From: JABMMZ01 sp040403495
GTDB taxonomy: Bacteria > Bacteroidota > Bacteroidia > NS11-12g > UBA955
Assembly (NCBI GenBank): GCA_040403495.1
Contig: JBBAKM010000002.1
Location: 141,265 to 205,264, forward strand
Length of the DNA: 64,000 nucleotides
Direction of reading: 5' to 3'
Position numbers and translations under genes: made by a program. Under the pieces are notes generated by a model. That model did not search any database. It had not been told where the DNA came from and worked only from the letters and a program-made list of their open reading frames with translations. This document shows, piece by piece, positions 28,460 to 37,445 of the stretch (the first letter of the stretch is position 1; every line of letters starts with the position of its first letter).

Positions 28460-28923
28460 TTTTTAAGTTTTAGTTTCCAAATATCACCTGCCTTATTTTT
28501 CTTTTTGCCTACAATGCCTGAGTGTTCTAGGTTTATTAGAATATTCTCAGCTTCAAGGATATTGATTTCTAAAAGATATGAAAATTCATGAGCAGTCATG
28601 CTTTGGTAAATATTAAATAATTCAATAGGTTGACGCTTGGTGTTGTTTTTTACAGCCAATGGATTTAATTCTAGAATGGCTTTTTCCATGACCTCATATT
28701 CTTGATAGCCTCTTAATGTTTTTTCATCACCAAATTCATTTTTAAAGATAAAGGTTGGAAGCGTATGGATTTTGAGTTCAGAGGCATATTCAAGGTCTTC
28801 ATTGAATTTTTTAATTGCATTTAAGTTCATGTCCTCTTTAAGTTTAATAACATCTAAACCAACCTCCTCTGCTGTATGTAAAAGTAAATCTATATCTGTA
28901 ATGTTTTTACTTTCCAAAAACAA
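28456..28923 (-). CDS. C-terminal part of the frameshifted FAD/DsbA fusion
   Basis: 155 codons read from the internal ATG at 28923. This is not an independent gene: FLESKNITDIDLLLHTAEEV continues the DsbA/FrnE-SpxH domain begun in the upstream frame, and codons just 5' of this ATG (YQFHRRIKELL, ~28924-28956) complete the missing helix. Residues ~40-90 hold the thioredoxin-fold closing segment with the cis-Pro (HTLPTFIFKN). The last ~60 residues (MTAHEFSYLLEINILEAENI) look like a small winged-helix or helical tail. It shares its last 4 bp with the kinase end. Best described as the 3' half of a gene disrupted near 28973. Confidence 0.75.
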   Translation of the reverse strand: MFLESKNITDIDLLLHTAEEVGLDVIKLKEDMNLNAIKKFNEDLEYASELKIHTLPTFIFKNEFGDEKTLRGYQEYEVMEKAILELNPLAVKNNTKRQPIELFNIYQSMTAHEFSYLLEINILEAENILINLEHSGIVGKKKNKAGDIWKLKLKN

Positions 28924-28958
28924 TAGCTCTTTAATCCTCCTGTGAAATTGGTAGGCTT

Positions 28959-30386
28959 TTAATTTGTTTTCATTTGTGCAGCCTTAATACTTATTGATGG
29001 TGGAAATGAGGATGACAATGGAGAATTGATCCAAATATCTGGAGACAATGGCATTTTTTGAGTTTCAGAAACCTCTTGCCAATAGTCAGCTGCATCAGAA
29101 GGTTGTCTAATACGACCCATTTTACCTTTTAAATCATCCCAACTAGGAAGAAGACCTCCTAACAGATATTTTATTTCAAAGTACTCACCATATTTTAAGG
29201 ACAATTTTCTGAGTTGAGGTTGAACTATCCAACAGGTAGAGCAAACAGGGTCAGTGAAGTATGAAATTTCTATTTTTGAGTCAACAAGGATTTCTTCCTC
29301 TTTTTTAAGATTCTGTATGAGTGGAATTTTAACAGTTTTGTTAGTGTTGTCTAAAAAATTGTTTTTTATTTCCCTGCCTAGTGAAATATGTTCTTTGATT
29401 CTTGGCGCTCTTGTTTCATAAAACTGATTAAATGCACCACTAATAGTAGGATTTTGTTGAAGTAAATTGGACAGTGTGTAAGCATCAATAAGAGCGTTAG
29501 TAGTACCTGCACTTGTAAATGGTAAAGCGACGTGTGCTGCATCTCCAATTAGCACGACATTGTCTTTGTGAAAACTAGGTAACAAATCAAAATCTGTAGA
29601 TTGCCATAAAAAATTCTTTGAAAAATCATTAAATGACAGAAGGTTACGAACTTCTTCGGGGAACTGTTCTAATAGAGATAAACAATGGTTTTTGATAGAT
29701 TCTGGTCCGTCAAATTCAGCTTTTTGCAACCTAACATCGTATTGGATATACCAAACCATCTCATCATTTGAACATGGAATATAGCCAAAAGCAATACCTT
29801 GTTGTAAGCAGTTAATTTTATTAAAGGTGTTTAGTGATTTTTGAATTAACTCTTTATTTTTAATAATACCTACAATTTCTCTAACTTCGGATTTAGAAAA
29901 TTCAACCTCACCAAATAGACTATTTCGGACTTTTGACCGAACACCATCTGCACCTACAAAAAGGTCGCCATATTCAATGTCTCCATTCTCAAATTCAACA
30001 GCAACAACACGGTTGTTTTTGTATGTAAAATTTTTAAAACTGCGGTCAAATTGAATGGTATCCTCTGGTAAAAAATGATTGATAAAGGAGAGTATGTCGC
30101 TCCTTTTCATGCAAATCCATGATTCTAATTCTGTATGTTGTAATAGTTCATCGTCTGCTTTTTTGAGCTTAATTTCATCGATAATTTGTCCAGGAATTTC
30201 AATGTTAGGATTCGTTAAGGTTAGTTTTTGCAAAATATCCATTGCATCAGGATGCAACAAAAAAGCATGACCTAACCTTTGGTTTTTGGAACTGCGTTCA
30301 TTTAATGATATTTGATGCCCTTTTTGATGTAAAAATTCACCTAATGCCATGCCTGCAATACCACTACCTAAAATCACTATTTTCAT
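28959..30386 (-). CDS. FAD-dependent monooxygenase fused to a DsbA-like domain, 3'-frameshifted
   Basis: 475 residues. Residues 1-345 are a class A flavin monooxygenase: GSGIAG (7-12) for the FAD dinucleotide, FVGADGVRSKVRN (~144-155) and the second FAD motif VVLIGDAAHVALPF (277-290). From ~371 a DsbA/FrnE-SpxH-type thioredoxin domain starts (ISYFTDPVCSTCW, CXXC at 382-385; YLLGGLLPSWDDL). It stops abruptly at TAA after KAAQMKTN. Restoring one base in the A-run near 28973 makes the frame read on into YQFHRRIKELLFLESKNITD and the 28456-28923 frame. The intact protein would have ~640 residues. The ATG overlaps the aminotransferase stop by 4 bp. Confidence 0.85.
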   Translation of the reverse strand: MKIVILGSGIAGMALGEFLHQKGHQISLNERSSKNQRLGHAFLLHPDAMDILQKLTLTNPNIEIPGQIIDEIKLKKADDELLQHTELESWICMKRSDILSFINHFLPEDTIQFDRSFKNFTYKNNRVVAVEFENGDIEYGDLFVGADGVRSKVRNSLFGEVEFSKSEVREIVGIIKNKELIQKSLNTFNKINCLQQGIAFGYIPCSNDEMVWYIQYDVRLQKAEFDGPESIKNHCLSLLEQFPEEVRNLLSFNDFSKNFLWQSTDFDLLPSFHKDNVVLIGDAAHVALPFTSAGTTNALIDAYTLSNLLQQNPTISGAFNQFYETRAPRIKEHISLGREIKNNFLDNTNKTVKIPLIQNLKKEEEILVDSKIEISYFTDPVCSTCWIVQPQLRKLSLKYGEYFEIKYLLGGLLPSWDDLKGKMGRIRQPSDAADYWQEVSETQKMPLSPDIWINSPLSSSFPPSISIKAAQMKTN

Positions 30387-31555
30387 AACTCATTGAATGT
30401 AAATTGTATCCTTTGTAAAGCTTCTGTTAATATTTTTTCTGAAGTTGCAAAACTCAATCTGATGTGTCCTTCTGCTCTTTCGCCAAACCATTTGCTTAAT
30501 CCTGGAACAACAGCTACTTTGGCTTTTTCGAGCAGCAATTGATGGACTTGCGATTCATTCAGTCCTGTTTCACTGATATTGGGAAATGCCAAATAACATC
30601 CTTGAGGTGCATTGCAATGAATTCCTTTTATTAAATTGAGTTCATTAACACATAGATTTCTCATTTTGCTCAAGTGTTCAATAAATAATGTTAACCAATA
30701 GTCACATTCATTTAAGGCGCTAACAACCGCAACTTGAGCTAAGACATTACAACCATTTACAGTTGAGTTATGCTCCGATTCATTAAGTATTTTGGTGAAT
30801 AAGGCTTCATTTGGCGCTATTACACTACCTACTCTAAGTCCAGCTAATCCATATGATTTGCTATATCCCGTTACAATAATTGTTTGATTTTTAATTGCCT
30901 CATTAATGGAAGCAATACTTTTATACTGAAATGGCTCAAAGACAATGTCACTCCATATTTCATCCGATAAAATGATGAGATTATGAGCAACAGCGATTTC
31001 ACCAATTTGTTTTAATTCATAACTGTTCAGAACTCTACCCGTTGGATTGATAGGGTTGCAAATACAAATCAGTTTTGTTTGTTTGTTGATTAATGATTTT
31101 AATGCATTAATATCCAAATTTTCATTGGGATTTAATGGAATAGAAAAGGGTACAACTGTAGCATTGGCAGCCTTAACAGAATGGGCAAATAAAAAATCAC
31201 AAGGATTAAAAACAATAGCTTCGTCACCCAGAGATAGAAAAGTTTTGCAGACGGCATACAAGCCATAAGCAGCACTGTTTACTGCTAACACATTTTTTGG
31301 GTGAACCTCAACTTGTCTTTTGTTTAAATAATATCGCGCTACTGCTTCACGAAACTTAGGGATTCCCTCAACAGGTGCGTACGAAAAGTAACGGTCTCTT
31401 GCATATTTTTGTATGGCTTCACTTATTTCTGGCGCACAAGGAAAATCGGGATCAGCAGCCGTTAGTGGAATAACTCCCTCGTTATGAGTGGCCCACCTTA
31501 AATTATAAGCTCTCTCTTTTAATATCTCTAAATTAATGCTTTCGTTACTAAACAT
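30383..31555 (-). CDS. Class I/II PLP-dependent aminotransferase
   Basis: 390 residues with a fold-type I signature: ADPDFPCAPEI near the N-terminus, the CNPINPTG motif (Asn167 region), DEIWSDI with the pyridine-pairing Asp198, the Schiff-base Lys233 in TGYSKSYGLAGLRVG, and the C-terminal substrate Arg in HIRLSFATSE. Closest in style to aspartate / MalY-PatB-like aminotransferases; the amino donor cannot be told from sequence. First gene of a two-gene operon with the FAD/DsbA fusion (ATGA overlap), so the two may modify the same amino acid or keto acid. Confidence 0.92.
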   Translation of the reverse strand: MFSNESINLEILKERAYNLRWATHNEGVIPLTAADPDFPCAPEISEAIQKYARDRYFSYAPVEGIPKFREAVARYYLNKRQVEVHPKNVLAVNSAAYGLYAVCKTFLSLGDEAIVFNPCDFLFAHSVKAANATVVPFSIPLNPNENLDINALKSLINKQTKLICICNPINPTGRVLNSYELKQIGEIAVAHNLIILSDEIWSDIVFEPFQYKSIASINEAIKNQTIIVTGYSKSYGLAGLRVGSVIAPNEALFTKILNESEHNSTVNGCNVLAQVAVVSALNECDYWLTLFIEHLSKMRNLCVNELNLIKGIHCNAPQGCYLAFPNISETGLNESQVHQLLLEKAKVAVVPGLSKWFGERAEGHIRLSFATSEKILTEALQRIQFTFNEL

Positions 31556-31907
31556 ACACGTTTAAGAAAATTTGTGTTATATTGTGATTACAAACATAAG
31601 GTTTGTTGTACTTATTTTTAATAGAATTTAATAAATATTTGAGTAATTCTGTATAAATTAAGTAAATTACTAATAATTTTATTTTCAAATAATTTTATTA
31701 ACAAGCTTATATACAGACAAATATATTTGATTGTCAAAAAATAAGTCAAGTTAAAAAGTGTTAATAATTTAATATTTAATAATACAACATTTATTATATT
31801 TGTACTGTTAAATATAGTAAAAAGTTCTTGTTTTTGGGTTTATTGTCCTATCAATTCTGTTTAAGAAAACTTAATACAAAGGGAGGAATGGGATAGAAAA
31901 AGAATAT
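31556..31907. other. AT-rich 352-bp spacer
   Basis: No gene is seen. It holds a perfect minus-strand -7 box at 31591-31598 (TATGTTTG) that fits the aminotransferase start, and an orphan perfect plus-strand box at 31795-31802 (TATATTTG) with no reading frame behind it. The rest is featureless A/T. Confidence 0.5.
31591..31598 (-). promoter_or_regulatory. Bacteroidota -7 box (TATGTTTG)
   Basis: Perfect TAnnTTTG on the minus strand, 35 nt before the aminotransferase ATG; promoter of the aminotransferase-FAD/DsbA unit. Confidence 0.5.
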
Positions 31908-33257
31908 TTAAGGTAAAATTGTAAAAATTTCTTCTTGTTTTATCTGTTTTCTTAATCGCCACTCATTGGGAAATAAGTTATTAATTCTGTTACCAGCAAA
32001 TTTACCCAACCCAATAGGAATGTTTTTATAAGTTAAGGTTACGTACCCTTTGCTTGAACTGGAATGTGGAATAATTTGTTTGCCGATATATTGTATAGCT
32101 TGTTCTAAACTTAGTTCAATACTTGGCCAACTTTCAATATTAAAGTGTTGTGAAAAAACGAGCTCGCCCGAGGGAATCATCAGTTGTTGGTTTTGTGTTC
32201 CAACACTCGTGCCTACTTGAACTATTTTTAATTGTTTTGAAATCTGTTTGTAAAAATCAAATAACTGTGGTTTTGCTGCAGAAATTTCATTTCTGAATTT
32301 AAAAAAATCAACGTCAGTATTAATCAATTGTTGCCAATCAGAACCTACTTTTTCTGTTTTTATGGAGTTGTCTATTCCATTGTCAATACTTTCTCCTGAG
32401 GTCTCTGTTTTTTGAAGCAATGCAATAAAAAATCCCTCGCCTTGATGCGTGTGTGGCATCATTTGGTATGAACTTTCTAATTTATTTTCAAAATGAAAGG
32501 GAACGGATTTAAAACCATTTTGTTCTAAATATTCAATCTGTGCTTCGTTTTCTCCCGGATTGTAAGTGCATGTGCTGTAGATAATAAATCCACCTTCTTT
32601 AACACATTTAACTATCTCTTGAAGAATCCTTTTTTGTCTCAACTCACAAGTTTGAACATTGTCAACAGTCCATTGTTCTGTCGCATTTGGGTCTTTTCTA
32701 AACAAACCTTCACCGCTGCATGGTGCATCAACAACCACAACATCAAAAATTTCACCAAGTTGCGAAAAATCACGACTGTCGTTGTTGCAAATGATGGTAT
32801 TGGGAAATCCCCATTTTAATAAATTTTCTTTTAATACAGAGACTCTTGTTTGGATGACTTCATTGCTTAACAAAATATCATTGTCATTGAGTAACGATGA
32901 TAGATGTGTGGATTTTCCTCCGGGTGCAGCACATAAATCTAAAACCTTTAAGTCTGTATCAATAAGTTCTCTAATTTTAGCAAAGGCTTGTTCTAGAACC
33001 ATACTCGAAGCCTCTTGAACGTAATAGGCTCCTGCATGCCAAAGTGGGTCAGATACAAATAACGGACGCTCAGGTAAATAATAGCCTGTGGAACACCATT
33101 TGACTTTTGAATAATTTAGCTCAGTATTTAACTTCTGTTTGTTTATTCTGAATGAAACCGGAGTTTCAGTATTTAACGCAGCCTCAAATTCCAAATAAGC
33201 TTGTTCTCCCAACTGATTGAGAAGACGTTCTTTAAATGCATTTGGCAACTGAATCAT
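31908..33257 (-). CDS. RsmF/RsmB-type rRNA cytosine-C5 methyltransferase (NOL1/NOP2/Sun family)
   Basis: 449 residues. m5C methyltransferase with the SAM motif VLDLCAAPGGKSTHLSSLL (~105-123), the two catalytic cysteines Cys180 in DAPCSGEG and Cys230 in YSTCTYNPGENE, and an N-terminal RNA-binding segment (PVSFRINKQKLN). The ~170 residues after the catalytic domain form an RsmF-like C-terminal region (YVTLTYKNIPIGLGKFAG, NLFPNEWRLRKQ) that binds RNA. By architecture it should modify 16S rRNA. Overlaps the upstream transporter gene by 4 bp. Confidence 0.93.
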   Translation of the reverse strand: MIQLPNAFKERLLNQLGEQAYLEFEAALNTETPVSFRINKQKLNTELNYSKVKWCSTGYYLPERPLFVSDPLWHAGAYYVQEASSMVLEQAFAKIRELIDTDLKVLDLCAAPGGKSTHLSSLLNDNDILLSNEVIQTRVSVLKENLLKWGFPNTIICNNDSRDFSQLGEIFDVVVVDAPCSGEGLFRKDPNATEQWTVDNVQTCELRQKRILQEIVKCVKEGGFIIYSTCTYNPGENEAQIEYLEQNGFKSVPFHFENKLESSYQMMPHTHQGEGFFIALLQKTETSGESIDNGIDNSIKTEKVGSDWQQLINTDVDFFKFRNEISAAKPQLFDFYKQISKQLKIVQVGTSVGTQNQQLMIPSGELVFSQHFNIESWPSIELSLEQAIQYIGKQIIPHSSSSKGYVTLTYKNIPIGLGKFAGNRINNLFPNEWRLRKQIKQEEIFTILP

Positions 33258-34129
33258 GATCTACGCGCTAATGTAATACCTAGTAAAATTAATAACATAC
33301 CTGATACCTGAAATAAACCAATTGGTTCCCCATCCAAAATACCCCAAAAATAAGCGAATATAGGTATTAGATAAGTAACAGAAGCTGCAAAAATAGCAGT
33401 CGTTTTTTTAACTAATGTGTTAAAAACTATGAGTGAAATGGCAGAACCAATAACGCCTAACAAAATAATATATAAAAGTGGTTTTAGCGATTCTTCTTGC
33501 ATTGCTACATTAAATGCACCTGTCTGTAAAGCCATTATTAAAGCCGGAATTGAAACAATACTCAAAGGAATCATGCTGTTTACAATTGCAGTATTGTGGC
33601 TTAATTTTGATTTGATAATATTAACATTGATGCCATATAAAAAAGCTGCTAAAATTACTTTAGAACAAGGAATCAAATAATCTATTTCAAACTGAAACCC
33701 ATCTTTGGTTTTGGAAAAAATAAGAAGCAATGAACCCGCTAAGCCAATGATTATTCCTATGGCTTGTGATACCTTAAACAGTTGTGAAAACAGGACGACT
33801 CCTGTTAAAAGCGCAAAAAAAGGAGTCATTGCATTCAAGGCTCCCGATAATGAACTTGGAATTTCAGCACCTGCACTCGCAAATAGATAAGCAGGAATTA
33901 GGTTTCCTAATGCGCCTGATAAACTTAAAAACAACCAATCTTTTTTACTTAGTTTTCTAAATTCTCTTACAAAGAAATAGGCGCCTACACTTCCTGCAAA
34001 TACTAGTCGCAATGAGGCCAATTGGAAGGGTGTAAAAGCAACTAATCCCTTTTTCATTAGGATAAAAGAACTGCCCCAAACAAGTCCTAAAAAAAAGAGC
34101 GTCAAAAACATTTTTAAGTCAATTTTCAC
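33254..34129 (-). CDS. EamA/DMT-family transporter
   Basis: 291 residues with ten predicted helices as two EamA repeats: LTLFFLGLVWGSSFILMKKG opens repeat 1, and the second begins near residue 155 (KVILAAFLYGINVNIIKS). SGALNAMTPFFALLTGV and the closing ILLGITLARRS are typical. Members export amino acids, metabolites or nucleosides; the substrate cannot be called. Its stop overlaps the start of the methyltransferase gene, forming a two-gene operon. Confidence 0.92.
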   Translation of the reverse strand: MKIDLKMFLTLFFLGLVWGSSFILMKKGLVAFTPFQLASLRLVFAGSVGAYFFVREFRKLSKKDWLFLSLSGALGNLIPAYLFASAGAEIPSSLSGALNAMTPFFALLTGVVLFSQLFKVSQAIGIIIGLAGSLLLIFSKTKDGFQFEIDYLIPCSKVILAAFLYGINVNIIKSKLSHNTAIVNSMIPLSIVSIPALIMALQTGAFNVAMQEESLKPLLYIILLGVIGSAISLIVFNTLVKKTTAIFAASVTYLIPIFAYFWGILDGEPIGLFQVSGMLLILLGITLARRS

Positions 34130-34202
34130 GGGCGCAAAAGTACTCTTTTTCTAATCATTCAACTTTGAATATTTTGCTATTCTTGTATTTTTATATTTTG
34201 TG

Positions 34203-34210
34203 TATCTTTA
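34203..34210 (+). promoter_or_regulatory. Near-consensus -7 box (TATCTTTA)
   Basis: 7 of 8 match to TAnnTTTG, 13 nt before the ATG at 34224; it overlaps the longer GTG-initiated frame and so argues for the later start. Confidence 0.4.
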
Positions 34211-34223
34211 CAACTTTACAATT

Positions 34224-36410
34224 ATGCTTAAAAAATTACTTTTAGTATCTGTTATTTTTGCTTGTGCTCAAGTGTTATTTTCTCAAGCTCAATTTTCTCC
34301 CGCAACCAAGCGTTTTTTGTTTGAATTAAAACAATCCAAACCAGCCAAACGCAACGACAATATTGTACCTAATGTTCAGCTTATCAATGAATATGCCTTG
34401 TATTATAAAAATCAATCTTATTATATTGGAGCCCTTTTGTTGGTGGAATCTTCTAAGTTTAATTCCAGTGAATTAAGTGCAAAAGGAATTGCAAATTTTA
34501 ATCAAAAAGGCAATATTTATTCTGTAAGAGTGCCTGTTCAATTTTTGGAATCTTTGGCCCAATTAAGTGGCGTTTTATTGGTTGACATAGGTGACCCATT
34601 GTTCCCCGATTTGGAAAATGCTATTAAAACAACCCGAGTTGACAGTGTTCATAGAGGTTTAGGGTCATTGCCACGTGCTTACACAGGAAAAGGAGTTGTT
34701 GTAGCCGTTATCGATTGGGGGTTCGACTATACTCATCCCATGTTTTATGACAGCACTCTTAAGCGTTACCGTGTGGTTAGGGCTTGGGATCAAAATAAAT
34801 TATCGGGTCCTCCACCCAATGGATTCGATTTTGGAACGGCTTATGAAACCCAAGCTGATTTATTGGCAGCTCAACAAGATACATTGTATGTTTTTGGTCC
34901 CGGCTCGCATGGAACTCACGTCGCAGGAATAGCAGCTGGAGGAGGTGCAGGTGTCAATTTAATGGGAATGGCTCCCGAAAGTGATTTAATACTAATCTCC
35001 CTGAAAAGAGATGCGCCCTCATTGATTGATGCCTATCACTACATCGAACAATATGCTAGCAAAGTGAATAAACCATTTGTGGTAAACATGAGTTTTGGTA
35101 ATCATTTGGGTCCTCACGATGGCACAACGCTTGAAAATATCGGAATTGATGCCTTTGCAGGTAAAGGAAAAATATTGGTAGGCTCTGCAGGAAACAATGG
35201 GGATGCTAATTTTCATATTCAACAAGCTTTTAAATCAAGTTTAGATACTCTGAGAACAATAGTAAACTTCACAACTTTACCCGACTATTTCGGACAAACC
35301 TTATCGATGTGGGGCTCCAAAAATTCTTCCTTTTCGGTTCGTTTAAGTTTGCTTAATAACCAAAGAAGAAGCTTATTGACCTCCACATGGTTTTCAACTT
35401 TAAAAGACACTGTTTTTAATCAAATAATAGGGAATAGTAATGGCGATTCTATTGAAATGCGATTTACCATAACCAATTCTTTTGTAACCAACCAAAAACC
35501 TAATATTAGAGTTGATATTAGAAAGAAAGGGAATTTAAAACTATTGCTTGAAGCAGTAAGTAATACAAATTGCAATTTGCATGTATGGAACAATGTTAGG
35601 CTTTTTAATCGTTATACCAATTGGGGAGTGCCTTTTACAGCCGATTTCAATAACACTAAACCTGGAAATACGGCTTATGGTGTAGGAGAGCCCGCAGGAG
35701 TGGGTAAAAATGTATTGACGGTTGCTTCATACCGTTCCGAAGTTTCTTTGCCCAATGGCCTCACATTTTATGGTCAAATCTCTAATTTTTCGAGCCATGG
35801 CCCTACTGTGGATGAAAGAAGAAAACCCGATATTGCTGGTCCCGGCCAATTGGTCATTTCATCTGTTAATTCTTTCGACCCCAATCCCGGAACAATTGCA
35901 GAAACAACCCAATTTAATGGCAAGAATTATCAGTTTGTGGCTTTTTCAGGAACATCAATGTCGGGTCCAGCTGTGGCAGGAATTGTTGCACTAATGCTCG
36001 AAATGAATCCAAACTTAAACCACACTCAAATAAAAGAAATAATTCAAGAAACAGCAAGATTGGACAAACATACGGGTCCAATAGCAGATACAGGATCATT
36101 GATATGGGGTAGGGGTAAAATAAATGCTTATGCTGCACTTCTCGAGGTAAAGGATAAACATATTGATTTAAATACAAGAAATGTGTTTCCCAATCCTTCA
36201 GCACAATATGTGTCATTCTCAACAAATGAAGCGACAGAATTAGTTGTAATTAATGCGAGCGGAAAACAAGTGATTTCTAATCAATATTCCCAAATTCCCG
36301 CAATGCAAACATTGAATTTAAGAGAATTCCCCGATGGAATTTATTTCTTCAAATTTATAACCAAGTCGGGAGTGTCTGTTGTAAAATGGGTTAAATCGAG
36401 CGGTTTTTAA
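34224..36410 (+). CDS. Subtilisin-like S8 serine protease with T9SS sorting domain
   Basis: 728 residues from the ATG at 34224 (MLKKLLLVSVIFACAQVLFS, a textbook signal peptide); a GTG at 34200 would only add residues ahead of it. Catalytic residues: Asp164 in AVIDWGFDYTHP, His229 in GSHGTHVAGIAAGG and Ser578 in FSGTSMSGPAVAG. A beta-sandwich insertion at ~330-480 separates the His and Ser lobes, as in the paralogue at 10119-12287. The last ~75 residues are a type A T9SS domain (NVFPNPSAQYVSF, FPDGIYFFKFITKSG). Expected outside the cell. Confidence 0.92.
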   Translation: MLKKLLLVSVIFACAQVLFSQAQFSPATKRFLFELKQSKPAKRNDNIVPNVQLINEYALYYKNQSYYIGALLLVESSKFNSSELSAKGIANFNQKGNIYSVRVPVQFLESLAQLSGVLLVDIGDPLFPDLENAIKTTRVDSVHRGLGSLPRAYTGKGVVVAVIDWGFDYTHPMFYDSTLKRYRVVRAWDQNKLSGPPPNGFDFGTAYETQADLLAAQQDTLYVFGPGSHGTHVAGIAAGGGAGVNLMGMAPESDLILISLKRDAPSLIDAYHYIEQYASKVNKPFVVNMSFGNHLGPHDGTTLENIGIDAFAGKGKILVGSAGNNGDANFHIQQAFKSSLDTLRTIVNFTTLPDYFGQTLSMWGSKNSSFSVRLSLLNNQRRSLLTSTWFSTLKDTVFNQIIGNSNGDSIEMRFTITNSFVTNQKPNIRVDIRKKGNLKLLLEAVSNTNCNLHVWNNVRLFNRYTNWGVPFTADFNNTKPGNTAYGVGEPAGVGKNVLTVASYRSEVSLPNGLTFYGQISNFSSHGPTVDERRKPDIAGPGQLVISSVNSFDPNPGTIAETTQFNGKNYQFVAFSGTSMSGPAVAGIVALMLEMNPNLNHTQIKEIIQETARLDKHTGPIADTGSLIWGRGKINAYAALLEVKDKHIDLNTRNVFPNPSAQYVSFSTNEATELVVINASGKQVISNQYSQIPAMQTLNLREFPDGIYFFKFITKSGVSVVKWVKSSGF

Positions 36411-36448
36411 AGTTCGTATTTTTGTCATCTTTCCTAATAAGGGAGCCC

Positions 36449-36685
36449 CTAATTTAAGTTCAATAATTTTTCGTAGTCACTGTCGCTTAAATATTCCAAA
36501 AGGTCACTAGGCTGACACTCCAATGCTTTGCATATTAATTCTAAAGTAGAAAAACGAACGGCTTTTGCTTTATTAGTTTTTAAGATACTCAAATTACTCA
36601 AGGTAATTCCTGTAAGTTCACTTAGTTGGGAAAGGCTCATTTTTCGTTTGGCTAAAATGACATCTAAATTGACAATAATTGGCAT
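36449..36685 (-). CDS. Small HTH regulator (XRE/Cro, HTH_26 type)
   Basis: 78 residues that are essentially one Cro/C1-type helix-turn-helix: VILAKRKMSLSQLSELTGIT, then LSNLSILKTNKAKAVRF and TLELICKALECQPSDLLEYL. This is the YozG-like group found next to DUF2975 membrane proteins. The gene starts 1 bp after the DUF2975 stop, and the likely operator is the palindrome at 37399-37427 in front of that gene. Probably an autoregulator. Confidence 0.9.
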   Translation of the reverse strand: MPIIVNLDVILAKRKMSLSQLSELTGITLSNLSILKTNKAKAVRFSTLELICKALECQPSDLLEYLSDSDYEKLLNLN

Positions 36686-36686
36686 A

Positions 36687-37385
36687 TTAAATAGTTAATT
36701 CTTGGTCTGTTTCAATTTGATTTGCTTTACTGTATGCCAATGCAATGACTTTTAATAAATTTGCCAATAGGAACAACAAAACAAAACCCGTAAAAAAATC
36801 ATAACTGTAAGAGTTTAGTTGAATGTATTCATCAAGCATTTTTCCTATAATAATTGAAATGACACTTACACCAAAGAATTTAATAATGGCAATTCCGCCA
36901 ATAATTCGAGCTGAAAGAAAGAGTCTTTTACTGTTTTTTTTATAAAATGTTAAGGAATTGTCTTGTGTCATTGTAAACATATATAAATGAAAGAATAAAG
37001 CTATCCATCCAATGGTTATTATGGTATAATAACCTGTAAAAAAAAGAAGGGAATACTTTGCTTTTGTGTTGTTTTGAAGGTTGTATTTATCACCATAAAT
37101 TTGTTGTTCATCATTATAAAAGTCATTAATAAAGACTATCTCTTGTTTTATTTCATCTCCTTTGATAGAATCTGAAGTGTAGGTTTGGTCTATATATACT
37201 CTTTCTATAATCTCGGTTCTATCCGTATATCTATCGTTTGAATTCATGGTGGATTCGTGTTTGAAAAATGGCACCAAAGTTCTATAGATCATGACACCGC
37301 CATATATTGCAAAACACAATGCCGCAAATAGGATGGTCATTAATAGTGTATTTGAATTTTCAATAATTGATTGAGGTTTTTTCAT
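36687..37385 (-). CDS. DUF2975-family membrane protein
   Basis: 232 residues from the ATG at 37385 (MKKPQSIIENSN); an upstream frame extension overlaps the promoter box at 37390-37397. Four helices: LLMTILFAALCFAIYGGVMI, a second at YYTIITIGWIALFFHLYMF, a third at IIGGIAIIKFFGVSVISIII and a fourth at FVLLFLLANLLKVIALAY, with a ~70-residue extracytoplasmic loop after the first. DUF2975 proteins are almost always paired with a small HTH regulator, as here, possibly as a sensor-regulator pair; the signal is unknown. Confidence 0.88.
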   Translation of the reverse strand: MKKPQSIIENSNTLLMTILFAALCFAIYGGVMIYRTLVPFFKHESTMNSNDRYTDRTEIIERVYIDQTYTSDSIKGDEIKQEIVFINDFYNDEQQIYGDKYNLQNNTKAKYSLLFFTGYYTIITIGWIALFFHLYMFTMTQDNSLTFYKKNSKRLFLSARIIGGIAIIKFFGVSVISIIIGKMLDEYIQLNSYSYDFFTGFVLLFLLANLLKVIALAYSKANQIETDQELTI

Positions 37386-37389
37386 TTCA

Positions 37390-37397
37390 CAAAGATA
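37390..37397 (-). promoter_or_regulatory. Bacteroidota -7 box (TATCTTTG)
   Basis: Perfect TAnnTTTG on the minus strand, 4 nt before the DUF2975 ATG. The long palindrome at 37399-37427 abuts it upstream. Confidence 0.6.
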
Positions 37398-37398
37398 A

Positions 37399-37427
37399 AT
37401 ATATTTATTGATTATCAATAAATATAT
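37399..37427. promoter_or_regulatory. 14+1+14 palindrome, candidate operator of the HTH/DUF2975 operon
   Basis: Perfect inverted repeat centred on T37413 with inner half-site TTGAT / ATCAA and AT-rich outer arms. It begins 1 bp upstream of the -7 box and would cover the -33 region, so a bound regulator would block transcription. The adjacent HTH protein is the obvious candidate ligand (inference). Confidence 0.6.
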
Positions 37428-37445
37428 ATTGTTATTTAATATTTA

